A stretch of DNA of 64,000 bases. Source: Microlunatus elymi (GTDB taxonomy: Bacteria; Actinomycetota; Actinomycetes; Propionibacteriales; Propionibacteriaceae). The position numbers were made by a program, and so were the translations under genes. Location: the NCBI RefSeq assembly GCF_007362775.1, contig NZ_CP041692.1:806001-870000 (forward strand), read 5' to 3'. Numbering within the stretch: the first letter of the stretch is position 1; every line of letters begins with the position of its first letter. Below, piece by piece: positions 1 through 9,904 of the stretch. Below the pieces are notes generated by a model. That model was not told the origin of the DNA. It did no database searches and saw nothing but the letters and a program-made list of their open reading frames with translations.

Positions 1-1010
1 CCGGGCGCCAACTCGGCCCGCGTGAACCGGGCCGTCAGATAGGCGCCGCCGAAGACGCCGATCGTCTTGCCGAGCACCAGGCCGGCCACTACGCCGATCG
101 CCAGCGGCTCGTGCACCAGCTGGGCCAGCACCCTCGGGCTGAGCGAGACGCCGGCCGACAGCAAGGCGAACAGCGGCACCGCGACCGCGCTGGAGACCGG
201 CCGCCAGACGTGCTCCCAGCGCTCCACCGGCGGGTGATCCTCCCGAAGGCCCGAACGGGTCACCAGACCGATCGCCACGCCGGCGATGGTCGCGTGCACT
301 CCGCTCTGCAACGTGCAGACCCAGGCCAGCACACCGAGCGGCAGGAAGATCCACCAGCGGTCGATGCGCCGCCGCTGCAACAACCACCACAGCAGGACAC
401 AGCCGGCCGCGCCCAGCAGCCAGCCGAGCCGGATGGTGTCGGTGAAGACGGTCGCGATCACGGCGATGGTGCCGAGGTCGTCGACGATCGCCAGGGTCAG
501 CAGAAACGCCCGCAGGCTGGCCGGCAGTCCCCGGCCGACCACGCCGAGGATGGCCAACGCGAAGGCGATGTCGGTGGCCATTGGAATCGCCCAGCCTTCG
601 GGCCGTCCGCCGCGGGCGGGCAGATTGATCAGCAGAAAGACGACCGCCGGCATCACCATCCCGCAGACCGCCGCGACGATCGGCACCAGCGCGTCGGCCG
701 GACGCGACAGCGAGCCGACCGTCAGCTCCCGTTTGAGCTCGAGCCCGGCGACGAAGAAGAAGATCGCCAGCAGCCCGTCGGATGCCCAGTGCTCCAGGGA
801 CAGCGGCCCCAGCCGCACGTCGCGGACCAGGTCGTACGAAGCATGGTCGAGATTGGCCCAGATCAGGGCGACGGCGGCGGCCACCAGCATCAGTACGCCG
901 CCGAACGTTTCGTCCCGCAGGATCTCGGCGATCGTCCGGCGGTCGGGTCCGGCGCCGAAGATCATTCGGCGTCCGGCGGCAGGATCGGAATTGGAATCGG
1001 AGTCGGTCAC
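1..1010 (-). CDS. nhaA: Na+/H+ antiporter NhaA, C-terminal part cut by the window edge
   Basis: Inner-membrane antiporter exchanging sodium for protons in pH and sodium homeostasis. The reading frame runs off the left edge, so only about 336 N-terminal residues are present. Family hallmarks are visible: FFFVAGLELKREL, the PMATDIAFALAIL segment, and LTLAIVDDL with the paired aspartates used for ion transport. GLVLGKTIGVFGGAYL lies near the edge. I chose the GTG at 1010 because GGAAGG sits about 5 nt upstream; an ATG at 965 would give a shorter N-terminus. The family is clear; only the start is uncertain. Confidence 0.93.
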   Translation of the reverse strand, partial: MTDSDSNSDPAAGRRMIFGAGPDRRTIAEILRDETFGGVLMLVAAAVALIWANLDHASYDLVRDVRLGPLSLEHWASDGLLAIFFFVAGLELKRELTVGSLSRPADALVPIVAAVCGMVMPAVVFLLINLPARGGRPEGWAIPMATDIAFALAILGVVGRGLPASLRAFLLTLAIVDDLGTIAVIATVFTDTIRLGWLLGAAGCVLLWWLLQRRRIDRWWIFLPLGVLAWVCTLQSGVHATIAGVAIGLVTRSGLREDHPPVERWEHVWRPVSSAVAVPLFALLSAGVSLSPRVLAQLVHEPLAIGVVAGLVLGKTIGVFGGAYLTARFTRAELAP

Positions 1011-1130
1011 GGGGCCCTTCCGGGGTCGACAGCACACGTTCTGCCGACCAGACTTCCCGGCGCTCCACCGGTCAGCCTATCGGTACCACCCGCCATTCCT
1101 CCGCGACCGAGTCCGGAGCGCCCCGTCAGT

Positions 1131-1724
1131 TCAGCGCCAGTCGCCCGGCTTCGGAGGCTGCTGACCGGGTTGGCCGACCTGCGGCGGGCCGACCTGGGGA
1201 GGGGGCACCTGCGGCGAGTAGCCGTGAACCCCCGGCTGCGGTCCCGAGGGTTGCGGTGCCGGGCCCGAGGGTTGCGGTGCCGGACCCGAGGGCTGCGGAG
1301 CCGGTTGGCCCTGCCCGGGACGCGCCTGCTGCGGCGCGGCCGGACGATGACCCGACTGTACGGCCTGCTGGATCGACTGCGTGGTCGCTCCGGCTTCGCC
1401 GTCAGCGAGCGGCCGGACGACCACCGCGGTGCCGTAGGCGCAGATCTCGGTGAAGTTCTGGCCGATGTCACCGGTGTCGAACCGCATCCCGATGATCGCG
1501 TTCGCGCCGCGCTGCTGCGCATCCGCCCACATCCGGTTCATCACTTCGTTGCGGCTCTCGTACACGAGCTTGGTGTATTCGGTGACTTCGCCTCCTCCGA
1601 TGGCCCGGAAGCCGGCGACGAAGTTGGCACCGATGTTGGCCGCGCGGACGGTCATGCCCATCACTTCGCCGAGGACCGCCTCGATCCCGTACCCGGCCAC
1701 CTCGTTGGTGGTGACGATGATCAT
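1131..1724 (-). CDS. YbjQ/UPF0145-family protein with Pro/Gln-rich tail
   Basis: 197 aa. Residues 1 to about 108 match the YbjQ family (UPF0145, sometimes called a heavy-metal-binding domain): it begins MIIVTTNEVAGY and contains IGANFVAG, ESRNEVMNRM and GANAIIGMRFD. The biochemical role of the family is not settled. The remaining 90 residues are low-complexity Pro/Gln/Gly with a tandem heptad, PQPSGPA, repeated about three times and then a P-P-Q-V-G run, which suggests a disordered extension. The start lies 4 nt after the acsA stop and its SD (GAGGA) overlaps that stop, so the two genes are probably co-transcribed and translationally coupled. Confidence 0.85.
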   Translation of the reverse strand: MIIVTTNEVAGYGIEAVLGEVMGMTVRAANIGANFVAGFRAIGGGEVTEYTKLVYESRNEVMNRMWADAQQRGANAIIGMRFDTGDIGQNFTEICAYGTAVVVRPLADGEAGATTQSIQQAVQSGHRPAAPQQARPGQGQPAPQPSGPAPQPSGPAPQPSGPQPGVHGYSPQVPPPQVGPPQVGQPGQQPPKPGDWR

Positions 1725-1728
1725 CTTC

Positions 1729-3687
1729 TCAGTCCTCGCTCGGAGCGGTGGCCAGGTTGGTCTTGATCAGGTCCATCACCGTCGAGTCCTGCAGAGTGGT
1801 GACGTCGCCGAGCTCGCGGTTCTCGGCGATGTCACGCAGCAGCCGCCGCATGATCTTGCCCGAACGCGTCTTCGGCAGCTCCTCCACGATCATGATCTGC
1901 CGCGGCCGGGCGATCGGACCGATCTCGTTCGCCACGTGCTGACGCAGCTCCTTCACCACGTCCGCTCCGCCGTCGCCCGCCTCGGACCGCAGGATCACGA
2001 ACGCCACGATCGCCTGCCCGGTGGTCTCGTCGGTCGCCCCGACCACCGCGGCCTCGGCGACCTTCTCGTGCGACACCAGCGCCGACTCGATCTCGGTGGT
2101 CGACATCCGGTGCCCGGACACGTTCATCACGTCATCGACCCGGCCGAGCAGCCACAGATCACCGTCGGCGTCCTTCTTCGCGCCGTCGCCGGCGAAGTAG
2201 AGACCGTCGAACCGGGACCAGTACGTGCTGACGTAGCGTTCGTCGTCACCCCACAACGTACGCAGCATGGCCGGCCACGGCTTGGTGATCACCAGGTAGC
2301 CGCCCTCGCCGTTGCCGACCGGATGGCCCTCGTCGTTGACCACGTCAATGCTGACCCCGGGGAACGGAGTCATCGCGGCACCCGGCTTGCCGGACGTGAC
2401 CCCGGGCATCGGCGTGATCATGTGCATGCCGGTCTCGGTCTGCCACCAGGTGTCGACCACCGGGGTGCGGTTGCCACCGATGTTCTCCCGATACCAGACG
2501 TAGGCCTCGGGGTTGATCGGCTCGCCGACCGAGCCGAGCACCCGCAGGCTGGACAGGTCGAACTTGGCCGGGATGCCGGCGCCCCACTTCATGAAGGTGC
2601 GGATCGCGGTGGGCGCGCAGTAGAGGATGGACACCTTGTACTTCTGGATGATCTCCCACCAGCGGCCCTGATGCGGGGTCTCCGGCGTGCCCTCGTACAT
2701 CACGCTGGTGGTGCCGTTCACCAGCGGCCCGTAGACCAGGTACGAATGCCCGGTGACCCAGCCGATGTCGGCCGCGGTCCAGAAGACGTCGGTCTCCGGC
2801 TTCAGGTCGAACGTCGCCCAATGGGTGTACGCGGTGCCGACCAGGTAGCCACCGGTGGTGTGCAGGATGCCCTTCGGCTTCCCGGTGCTGCCGGAGGTGT
2901 ACATGATGTAGAGCGGATGCTCGGCCGGGAAGTTCTCCGGCGTGTGCTCGGCGGACTGTTTGCCGACGAAGTCGCCCCACCACAGGTCCCGGCCCTCGGC
3001 CATCTCGACATCCTGGCCGGTCCGCTTGACCACCAGCACGTTGCGGACCTCCGGGCACTGCTGCAGCGCCTGATCGACGGCCGGCTTCAGCGAGGACGCC
3101 TTGCCCTTGCGGTAGCCGCCGTCGGCGGTGATCACCACCTCGCAGCCGCAGTCGGTGATCCGGCTGGCCAGCGCGTCGGCGGAGAACCCGCCGAAGACAA
3201 CCGTGTGCGGTGCACCGATCCGGGCGCAGGCCAGCATCGCGATCGCGGCCTCCGGGATCATCGGCATGTAGATGGCCACCCGGTCACCGGTTTTCACGCC
3301 GAGTTCGAGCAGCGCGTTGGCCGCCTTCTTCACCTCGGTGGTGAGTTCGGCGTAGGTGATGTCGCGGCTGTCGCCCGGCTCGCCCTCGAAGTGGAACGCC
3401 ACTCGGTCGCCGTTTCCGGCTTCGACATGCCGATCGCACGCGTTGTAGGCCGCGTTCAGGGTGCCGTCGGCGAACCACGTGGCGAACGGCGGGTTGCTCC
3501 AGTCCAGGGTCTGGGTCGGCTTGCTTCCCCAGGTCAGCAGGTCGGCGCGCTCGGCCCAGAACGCCTCCGGGTCGGCATTCGCCTCGTCGTAGGTCGCCTG
3601 GGTGATGTTGGCGTCGGCGGCGAGATCCGCCGGCGGTGGAAACCGCCGATCCTCGGAGAGCAGATTTTCCAGGGTCTCGTCACTCAC
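1729..3687 (-). CDS. acsA: acetyl-CoA synthetase (AMP-forming)
   Basis: 652 aa, the usual length for Acs. It converts acetate, ATP and CoA to acetyl-CoA, AMP and pyrophosphate in the cytosol. The adenylation loop [11 protein letters not shown] is present, as are WWQTETGMH (acyl-adenylate region), [10 protein letters not shown] and the C-terminal [11 protein letters not shown]. In that last motif the lysine near residue 611 is the catalytic lysine that is reversibly acetylated in this family. The frame is open further upstream, but GTG at 3687 has a perfect AAGGAGG 6 nt before it and gives the canonical N-terminus. The pyrophosphate product could be used by the pyrophosphatase encoded at 23.8 kb (inference). 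Confidence 0.96.
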   Translation of the reverse strand: MSDETLENLLSEDRRFPPPADLAADANITQATYDEANADPEAFWAERADLLTWGSKPTQTLDWSNPPFATWFADGTLNAAYNACDRHVEAGNGDRVAFHFEGEPGDSRDITYAELTTEVKKAANALLELGVKTGDRVAIYMPMIPEAAIAMLACARIGAPHTVVFGGFSADALASRITDCGCEVVITADGGYRKGKASSLKPAVDQALQQCPEVRNVLVVKRTGQDVEMAEGRDLWWGDFVGKQSAEHTPENFPAEHPLYIMYTSGSTGKPKGILHTTGGYLVGTAYTHWATFDLKPETDVFWTAADIGWVTGHSYLVYGPLVNGTTSVMYEGTPETPHQGRWWEIIQKYKVSILYCAPTAIRTFMKWGAGIPAKFDLSSLRVLGSVGEPINPEAYVWYRENIGGNRTPVVDTWWQTETGMHMITPMPGVTSGKPGAAMTPFPGVSIDVVNDEGHPVGNGEGGYLVITKPWPAMLRTLWGDDERYVSTYWSRFDGLYFAGDGAKKDADGDLWLLGRVDDVMNVSGHRMSTTEIESALVSHEKVAEAAVVGATDETTGQAIVAFVILRSEAGDGGADVVKELRQHVANEIGPIARPRQIMIVEELPKTRSGKIMRRLLRDIAENRELGDVTTLQDSTVMDLIKTNLATAPSED

Positions 3688-3757
3688 AACACGCCTCCTT
3701 GGGTGAACACGATTCGCGGGCGACAGCCTAGTGACCGTTGTCGGCCCCTGTCCGGGG

Positions 3758-3856
3758 CGGGTCGCGACCCGAAGTGGTAAGAATGTCGGAGCAGATGGCC
3801 CGCACCCCCTCGAAACGGGCCGTTGCGGCAATCTGCTCCGACATCTTTACCGCTTC
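3758..3856. repeat. compound palindrome between acsA and the RND gene
   Basis: Two 26-nt arms (3771-3796 and 3831-3856) are inverted copies with 3 mismatches. Each contains ATGTCGGAGCAGAT. The 34-nt loop holds a second inverted pair, GGCCCG/CGGGCC. A perfect 14-nt palindrome, CGGGTCGCGACCCG, abuts the left arm at 3758-3771, and GCCCC/GGGGC lies just before it. The block sits between divergently transcribed genes, so it may be an operator complex, a structured RNA or a palindromic mobile repeat. No coding capacity was recognised in 3688-4015. Confidence 0.8.
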
Positions 3857-4015
3857 GACGGTCCTACTCGGGGAATCCCCTGATGTCTGAGTTGGCTTCG
3901 TCAGTAACACTTAGCCGGGCGCGGATACGGTGTTGTATTCCGAGCTGCCCGCTGGACCCGCCGATGTCTGTCCACCGGGAGACCGTGACCGCGAAGCTTC
4001 TGGGGTTGAATTCAC

Positions 4016-7000
4016 ATGGGACGTCTGGCCAATCTGAGCCTGCGCAATCGCGCCCTGATCGCATTGGTCACGATCTTCGTGATGATCTTCGGCGCGATCA
4101 CCGCCGGCCAGCTCAAGCAGGAACTGATCCCGTCGATCAGCGTGCCGACCGCGGTCATCACCACCACCTACACCGGCGCCGCGCCGCAGGTGGTCGACCA
4201 GCGGGTCAGCACTCCGATCGAGCAGGCCGTCGGCGGAGTGTCCGGCATCGACACCGTCACCTCGACCTCGTCCACCGGCATGTCCCAGGTCATCGTCAAC
4301 ATGCAGTACGGCACCAACATGACCGCCGCGCAGCAGGACCTGGAGGCCGCGGTCAGCCGGATCAAGTCGACCCTGCCCGACGACGTCGACACCCAGGTCA
4401 GCACCGGCAGCATCGACGACTTCCCGGTCATCCAACTCAGCGTCACCAACAAGTCCGGTGACGAGGGCAAGCTCGCCGACCAGCTGAACGACATCGCCGT
4501 ACCGGACCTGCAGAAGATCGACGGCGTTCGTGCCGTCACCGTCTCCGGCGCACCGGATCCACGGATCCAGGTCGATCTTGATCTGGACAAGCTGCAGGCC
4601 AAGGGGCTGACCACCACCGATGTCAGCCAGACCTTGCAGAGCAGCGGAATCGTCAGCTCCGCCGGCAGCATCGACTCCGGCGACAAGACGCTGTCGGTGA
4701 ACGTGGGTCAGCGGCTGACCTCGGCCAAGGACGTACGCGATCTTCAGATGCTGAGCCCGTCCGGCAAGACGGTCACCATCGGCGAGGTCGCCACCGTCAC
4801 GCAGACCGATGCGCCCGCCACCTCGATCTCCCGCACCAACGGCAAACCCAGCCTGACGCTGTCGATCACCAAGACTCCCGAGGGCAACACCGTCGATGTC
4901 AGCAACGGCGTCAACGACGCCTTGCCCGGGCTGGCGGACAAGCTCGGCGACGGCGTCCAGTTCCACACCGTCTTCGATCAGGCTCCGTTCATCACCCAGT
5001 CGATCGACGACCTGCTCACCGAGGGCGGGCTCGGTCTGGCGATGGCGATCGTGGTGATCTTGATCTTCCTGATGTCCGGCACCTCGACCCTGGTCACCGC
5101 GATCTCCATCCCGGTGTCGGTGTTGATCACCTTGATCGGTCTGCGGGTCTCCGGTTATTCGTTGAACATCCTGACGCTGGGTGCCTTGACGATCGCGGTC
5201 GGCCGGATCGTGGACGACTCGATCGTGGTGATCGAGAACATCAAACGCCACCTGTCCTACGGCGAACCGAAGCTGAAGGCGATCACCACCGCGGTCCGGG
5301 AGGTGGCGACCGCGATCACCGCAGCCACCATCACCACGGTGGCGGTGTTCCTGCCGATCACCCTGGTCGGCGGCCAGGTCGGCGAGCTGTTCCGCCCGTT
5401 CGGGTTGACCGTGGCGATCGCGTTGCTGGCTTCGCTGCTGGTGGCGTTGACCATCGTGCCGGTGCTGGCGTACTGGATCCTGCGGACGCCGAAGAGGAAG
5501 GTCGATCCCGAACACGTACGGGAGACGGCCGAGGCCAAGGAGCGGCGCAACCTGCTGCAGCGCGGCTACGTGCCGATCATCAAGTCCGCCACCAAGCATC
5601 CGCTGGTCACGGTGTTGATCGCGTTGCTGGTGATGGGCGGTACCGGGTTGCTGGCCGGCCAGTTGAAGACCGACTTCCTGGGCAGCAGCGGGCAGAACAC
5701 GCTCACCGTGACCCAAGAGTTCGCCCCGGCACTGAGCATGGACACCAAGAGCAAGAAGGCGGCCAAGGTCGAGGACGCGATCGAGGGCGTCGACGGTGTG
5801 GAGACCGTGCAGACCACCATCGGTGGCGGCGGATTCGCCGGTTTCGGCGGCGGTCAGGACTCGGCGTCGTTCACGGTCACCACCAACGCCGATGATGATC
5901 AAGATCGGATCCAACGTGACGTCTCCGACAGGATCAACAAGCTCAGCGACGTCGGCGATGTGACGGTCAGCAGCAGCGCCGGCTTCGGCACCAGCTCCGA
6001 TGTCGAGGTCGACGTGACCGCACCGGACAGCCAGCGGCTGAATCAGGCGACCCAGCAGGTGCTGGACCGGATGAAGAAGATCTCCGGTGTCACCAACGTC
6101 AGCTCCTCGCTGACCGCAGCACAGCCGATCGTGCAGGTCGACATCGACCCGATCAAGGCCGCCAAGCACGGACTCACCACCAGCCAGGTCACGCAGACCC
6201 TGCAGGGTGTGCTGTCCCCGGCGAAGATGGGCAGCATCGAGACCAGCGGTGACGACGAGGACGTGGTCCTGAAGGTGGCCGATCCGCCGGTCGGGCTGAA
6301 GGAACTGAAGAACCTCAAGATCACCGTTCCTGCCTCGGCGGCGGCCGGTGCGTCCGCCGGCTCCGCCGGGGCTTCCGGCTCGGGAGCTGCTTCGGGTCAG
6401 ACCGGTGCTTCGGGTCAGACCGGCGCCTCCGGTCAGGCCGGAACTTCGGGCGGCGCAAGTGGGCAGGGTGGGCAGTCCGCGACGCAGACCGCCGCGCCCG
6501 AGCAGATCAAGCTGTCCGCGGTGGCCGACATCAGCCAGACCGAGGTGCCCCCGACGATCACCCGCAAGGACGGACAGCAGAGCGCGACGGTGTCGCTGAC
6601 CCCGACCGGCGACAATCTGAGCACGGTCAACTCGGACGTCACCAAGGCACTGGACGAGCTGCAGTTGCCGTCCGGCGCGCAGACCGAATTGGGCGGCGTC
6701 AGCTCCGACCAGTCGGACGCGTTCACCCAACTGGGATTGGCTTTGCTGGTCGCGATCGCCATCGTGTACGTGGTCATGGTCGCCACCTTCAAGAGCCTGG
6801 TGCAGCCGTTGATCTTGCTGGTGTCGATCCCGTTCGCGGCGGTCGGCGCACTGCTGGCGTTGGTGATCACCGACACCCCGCTCGGCGTACCGTCCTTGAT
6901 CGGGTTGTTGATGTTGGTCGGCATCGTGGTCACCAACGCGATCGTGTTGATCGACCTGGTGAACCACTATCGAGCCGCCGGGGCGTCGGTGAACGACGCG

Positions 7001-7477
7001 TTGATCGACGGTGCCCGGCGACGGCTGCGGCCGATCCTGATGACGGCGATCGCGACGATCTTCGCGCTGATCCCGATGGCGCTCGGCGTCACCGGCGGCG
7101 GCGTGTTCATCTCGCAGCCGTTGGCCATTGTGGTGATCGGCGGCCTGGTGTCCTCGACCGTGCTGACGTTGATCTTGGTGCCGGTGCTCTACCGACTGGT
7201 CGAAGGTCGGCGGGAGAAGAAGGCGCTACGCCGGGAGAGCGAACGCGAGGCGCACGAGGCCGAGGTGGCGTCGCAGCGGGCAGCGGAGATCCGGGCAGCC
7301 GAGGAAGCCGAAGCCGCCAAGGCCGCCGAGCAGGAAGCCGCCCGGCAGGCAGCAGAAGAGGCTCGCCGGGCCGAGGAGGAAGCTGCCCGGCAGGCCGAGG
7401 AAGAGGCCGCTCGGCGAGCCGTGGAGGAACAGCAGCGGGCTAACGGAGGACTGCTCCGTAGGTGGCTGCGACGCTGA
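4016..7477 (+). CDS. RND (AcrB/HAE1-type) efflux transporter
   Basis: 1153 aa membrane exporter driven by proton influx. N-terminal transmembrane helix at about 14-31, a periplasmic-type porter domain, a bundle of helices from about 338 to 490, a second porter repeat, and a second bundle ending near 1065. The proton-relay aspartate pair is present (VGRIVDDSIVV, D400/D401), as in AcrB. Two features differ from standard AcrB. One is a Gly/Ser/Ala linker at about 770-820 with repeated ASGQTG. The other is a charged Ala/Glu/Arg tail of about 85 residues, probably coiled coil, in the cytoplasm. No membrane-fusion or outer-membrane partner is nearby, as expected for a monoderm SwrC/YerP-like pump. 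The substrate cannot be read from sequence. Confidence 0.9.
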   Translation: MGRLANLSLRNRALIALVTIFVMIFGAITAGQLKQELIPSISVPTAVITTTYTGAAPQVVDQRVSTPIEQAVGGVSGIDTVTSTSSTGMSQVIVNMQYGTNMTAAQQDLEAAVSRIKSTLPDDVDTQVSTGSIDDFPVIQLSVTNKSGDEGKLADQLNDIAVPDLQKIDGVRAVTVSGAPDPRIQVDLDLDKLQAKGLTTTDVSQTLQSSGIVSSAGSIDSGDKTLSVNVGQRLTSAKDVRDLQMLSPSGKTVTIGEVATVTQTDAPATSISRTNGKPSLTLSITKTPEGNTVDVSNGVNDALPGLADKLGDGVQFHTVFDQAPFITQSIDDLLTEGGLGLAMAIVVILIFLMSGTSTLVTAISIPVSVLITLIGLRVSGYSLNILTLGALTIAVGRIVDDSIVVIENIKRHLSYGEPKLKAITTAVREVATAITAATITTVAVFLPITLVGGQVGELFRPFGLTVAIALLASLLVALTIVPVLAYWILRTPKRKVDPEHVRETAEAKERRNLLQRGYVPIIKSATKHPLVTVLIALLVMGGTGLLAGQLKTDFLGSSGQNTLTVTQEFAPALSMDTKSKKAAKVEDAIEGVDGVETVQTTIGGGGFAGFGGGQDSASFTVTTNADDDQDRIQRDVSDRINKLSDVGDVTVSSSAGFGTSSDVEVDVTAPDSQRLNQATQQVLDRMKKISGVTNVSSSLTAAQPIVQVDIDPIKAAKHGLTTSQVTQTLQGVLSPAKMGSIETSGDDEDVVLKVADPPVGLKELKNLKITVPASAAAGASAGSAGASGSGAASGQTGASGQTGASGQAGTSGGASGQGGQSATQTAAPEQIKLSAVADISQTEVPPTITRKDGQQSATVSLTPTGDNLSTVNSDVTKALDELQLPSGAQTELGGVSSDQSDAFTQLGLALLVAIAIVYVVMVATFKSLVQPLILLVSIPFAAVGALLALVITDTPLGVPSLIGLLMLVGIVVTNAIVLIDLVNHYRAAGASVNDALIDGARRRLRPILMTAIATIFALIPMALGVTGGGVFISQPLAIVVIGGLVSSTVLTLILVPVLYRLVEGRREKKALRRESEREAHEAEVASQRAAEIRAAEEAEAAKAAEQEAARQAAEEARRAEEEAARQAEEEAARRAVEEQQRANGGLLRRWLRR

Positions 7478-8045
7478 TCGCACCGGCAAGATCAACTTGA
7501 GTATTGCCCAGCTGGGCGGCGGAAAGGTCGATGCCGTCCAGCTTGGCCCCGATCAGGCTGGCGTCGATCAGCCGGGTGTTGCGCAGGTTGGCGAAGGCCA
7601 GGTTGCAGTCGTCCAACCGGGCGCCACTCAGATCGGACTCGGACAGATCGGCGTCGCGCAGATCAACACCGGAGAAGTCGATCTTGGTCAGATCGCCGCC
7701 GCGGATCACCACGCCCTGCCACAAGCCGCCCTTGATGGTGATCGGATGGAACTCGCAGTCGACGAAGGTGGAGCCGGACAACTTGCAGCCGTCCAGGGTT
7801 GCGGAGAAGAACGAATCCCGGGCGAAGGTGCAGCCGATGAACGCGGTCTCGCGATGTTCGGAGACGTTGAAGGCGCAGTTGGCGAACCTGCAGTCGTCGA
7901 AGATCACGTTGCGGGTGCGGACCTCGGTGAAGTCCACCCGGCTGAATCTGACACTGCTGAATCGCGTGCCGGCCAGCTCGTTGCCGTACCAATCCTCGTC
8001 GACTATGTCCTCATCGACGACGTCCTCGTCGCTGCGCTCGTCCAT
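7440..8045 (-). CDS. pentapeptide-repeat protein
   Basis: 201 aa. After an acidic N-terminus (DEDVVDEDIVDED), most of the protein is built of A(D/N)LXX-type pentapeptides, for example the run from DFSGVDLRDADL to SGARLDDCNL. Such runs predict a right-handed quadrilateral beta-helix. The central part has looser F-x-x-C repeats. Some relatives mimic DNA and protect gyrase (Qnr, MfpA), but nothing here proves that role. It converges with the RND gene and the two coding regions overlap by 38 bp. The methyltransferase gene is 55 bp upstream on the same strand and may share its transcript. Confidence 0.88.
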   Translation of the reverse strand: MDERSDEDVVDEDIVDEDWYGNELAGTRFSSVRFSRVDFTEVRTRNVIFDDCRFANCAFNVSEHRETAFIGCTFARDSFFSATLDGCKLSGSTFVDCEFHPITIKGGLWQGVVIRGGDLTKIDFSGVDLRDADLSESDLSGARLDDCNLAFANLRNTRLIDASLIGAKLDGIDLSAAQLGNTQVDLAGAISVAATYGAVLR

Positions 8046-8100
8046 GCCGGCACTGTACGGCGTACCTCCGACAGCGCAGGTCGGCCGGACTCGTACTCGC

Positions 8101-8865
8101 TCAGAAGCCGAGCGGAATCTCCAACGCCTCGTCGTCCTCGACGCCGCTCGGCACCAACTCGCTGTGATCGACCCGGGCTCGCCAACACGAAGCCTGGAAC
8201 GGCAACAGCAGCGGTTCGGGAGATCGGGCGTAGGAGTCGTACAACCCGCCGACCTCGTTCAGCAGCCGATCGCGATCCGCCTCGGCCAGCTGTGCGGTCA
8301 CCGGGCGCCGACGAACCATCTGCAACAGGCCGTCCCGGTTGATCGGCACCCAGTTGCGGAAGTCCTTGCGCTCCAGGTCGGTGAAGTACGGGCCGTCGGC
8401 GATCGCGCTCACGGAATCCTGACCGAAGTCGCCCCGCATCGCTTCTGGATCGACGAACTGGAGGATCCGGGCGAGCTTCTTCACCCACGGCACCGTGTCG
8501 TCGCGCGTGTTGTAGACGGCGACCAACCGGCCACCGGGCCGGAGCACGCGGGCCATCTCCGCGCCGACCAGGCCGGGCGCGAAGCGGTGCAGGGATTCCG
8601 CGGAGCTCACCACGTCGAACTGCTGGTCGGCAAAGGGCAGCGCCTCGGCCTGCGCCGAGGTGTGCAGTCCGTTCGGGATCAGGGTGGCAATGCGTGCGAT
8701 CTTCTTCGCAGACCGGTCCAGGCAGTAGACCTGATGCCCGGCGGCCGCCATCATCCTGGCCAGCCTGCCGCGATCCGAACCGAGGTCGAGCACCCGTAGC
8801 GGCGTCTCACCGAGCATCCAGGTGATCGCCGCCTCCGGGAACGCGGTCCGTCGGGGTTCAGGCAT
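8101..8865 (-). CDS. class I SAM-dependent methyltransferase
   Basis: 254 aa. Residues around 22-120 carry the Rossmann-type SAM-binding fold: VLDLGSDRGRLARM (motif I), an acidic residue in YCLDRS (motif II), AEALPFADQQFDVVSSAES and RVLRPGGRLVAVYN. This is the Methyltransf_11/UbiE-like layout. The C-terminal half is probably a substrate-recognition region and gives no clue to the acceptor. It is transcribed away from the Fic-like gene and toward the pentapeptide-repeat gene. The ATG at 8865 opens the frame in the expected place for the family. Confidence 0.88.
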   Translation of the reverse strand: MPEPRRTAFPEAAITWMLGETPLRVLDLGSDRGRLARMMAAAGHQVYCLDRSAKKIARIATLIPNGLHTSAQAEALPFADQQFDVVSSAESLHRFAPGLVGAEMARVLRPGGRLVAVYNTRDDTVPWVKKLARILQFVDPEAMRGDFGQDSVSAIADGPYFTDLERKDFRNWVPINRDGLLQMVRRRPVTAQLAEADRDRLLNEVGGLYDSYARSPEPLLLPFQASCWRARVDHSELVPSGVEDDEALEIPLGF

Positions 8866-8997
8866 GGGGCGATCCTAATGGTCCCGGTCGGTCTGCCGGC
8901 CCCGACCATGCTGACTCGACCGCGGTACGTCGTGCGGCCGCCGCACCTGCCAGCATGGCTGCGCACGGGCGCTGGTCAGCTACGGAGGAGGCAGGAC

Positions 8998-9744
8998 ATG
9001 GCATCGGTTCCGGCGGATCCGCTGGCCGAGTTGGCGCGGCTGGAAGGTGTGCCGTCGGCGCTTGCTGCCGCGCGCGACACGGTCGATGCCGTGCTGCGTG
9101 ATCGCGGGCGTCGCCGGCTGAGTCCGGAGCAGACTGCGTCCGCGTTGTTGGCGGCCGCTCGGGCGAGTGCGGCCCTGGAAGTTGATCATGAACAGCGTGA
9201 TTGGCTGCCCGGGACGATGCGGCTGTATGTCGAGGTGCCCGACCTCGCCAGGTTGATCCGGGTCGCTCCGGGCCAGGCGATCGCGCGGGCGCACGCCCTG
9301 CTCGGCCGGGGTGTGCTCGAGGACGATCAGCTCGGCCGGGTGCGTGCCGAAGATGATCTTGGTACGCGGCTGGCGTCGCTGCAGCAGACCCTGTCGGCGA
9401 AGACCGAAGCGCCGGTGATCGTGGTCGCCGGCATCGCTCACGCCGAGTTGCTCACGTTGGCTCCTTTTGTTGCCGGTAACGGAATCGTGGCTCGCGCAGT
9501 GGAGCACCTGGTGTTGATCTCGGGCGAGGTCGATCCTGCCGCGGTGATCGTTCCGGAGGCCGCGCATCGGGCGCTGGAGCGGGACTATCGCTGGGCATTG
9601 GAGCGCTATCGAACCGGCACGGCTGCCGGTGTACGGGATTGGTTGCTGCATGTGGCTGCCGCGGTGTCGAAGGGTGCGGAGTTGTCCGGGCTGAGCCCGG
9701 CCGGTCGCCGGCCGGCGCCACGATCGGGGCCATCCGGACGCTGA
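8998..9744 (+). CDS. degenerate Fic-like domain protein
   Basis: 248 aa. Related proteins are commonly found next to tad loci in actinobacteria. Residues around 60-185 resemble a Fic fold. The segment APFVAGNGIVARAV aligns with the Fic signature H-x-F-x-(D/E)-G-N-G-R-x-x-R, but the catalytic His is Ala and the first Arg is Ile. AMPylation activity is therefore unlikely, and a structural or regulatory role is a guess. ATG 8998 is preceded by GGAGGAGG at good spacing. It lies upstream of the ssd-tad operon with an 850-bp gap between. Confidence 0.6.
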   Translation: MASVPADPLAELARLEGVPSALAAARDTVDAVLRDRGRRRLSPEQTASALLAAARASAALEVDHEQRDWLPGTMRLYVEVPDLARLIRVAPGQAIARAHALLGRGVLEDDQLGRVRAEDDLGTRLASLQQTLSAKTEAPVIVVAGIAHAELLTLAPFVAGNGIVARAVEHLVLISGEVDPAAVIVPEAAHRALERDYRWALERYRTGTAAGVRDWLLHVAAAVSKGAELSGLSPAGRRPAPRSGPSGR

Positions 9745-9904
9745 ACCGAACGCGTACCCCGGGAAGTCTGTTCGGTCAGGTGGATTCGGCGCCTGTCCGG
9801 GAGTGTCCGAATCGCCTTGCTGGTAAGGAGATTCGGTCAGGCTGCGCATCTCGGCGGGCTGGTTGAGCCGCCGGCGCGAGATGCCGCCTCGTAATCGGAG
9901 CCTG

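Noticed and set aside
3911-6967. 1018-codon open frame on the minus strand opposite the RND gene
   Set aside because: Its translation is Asp/Gln/His/Arg-rich with no domain features and lies exactly antisense to a well-supported exporter; a high-GC shadow frame.
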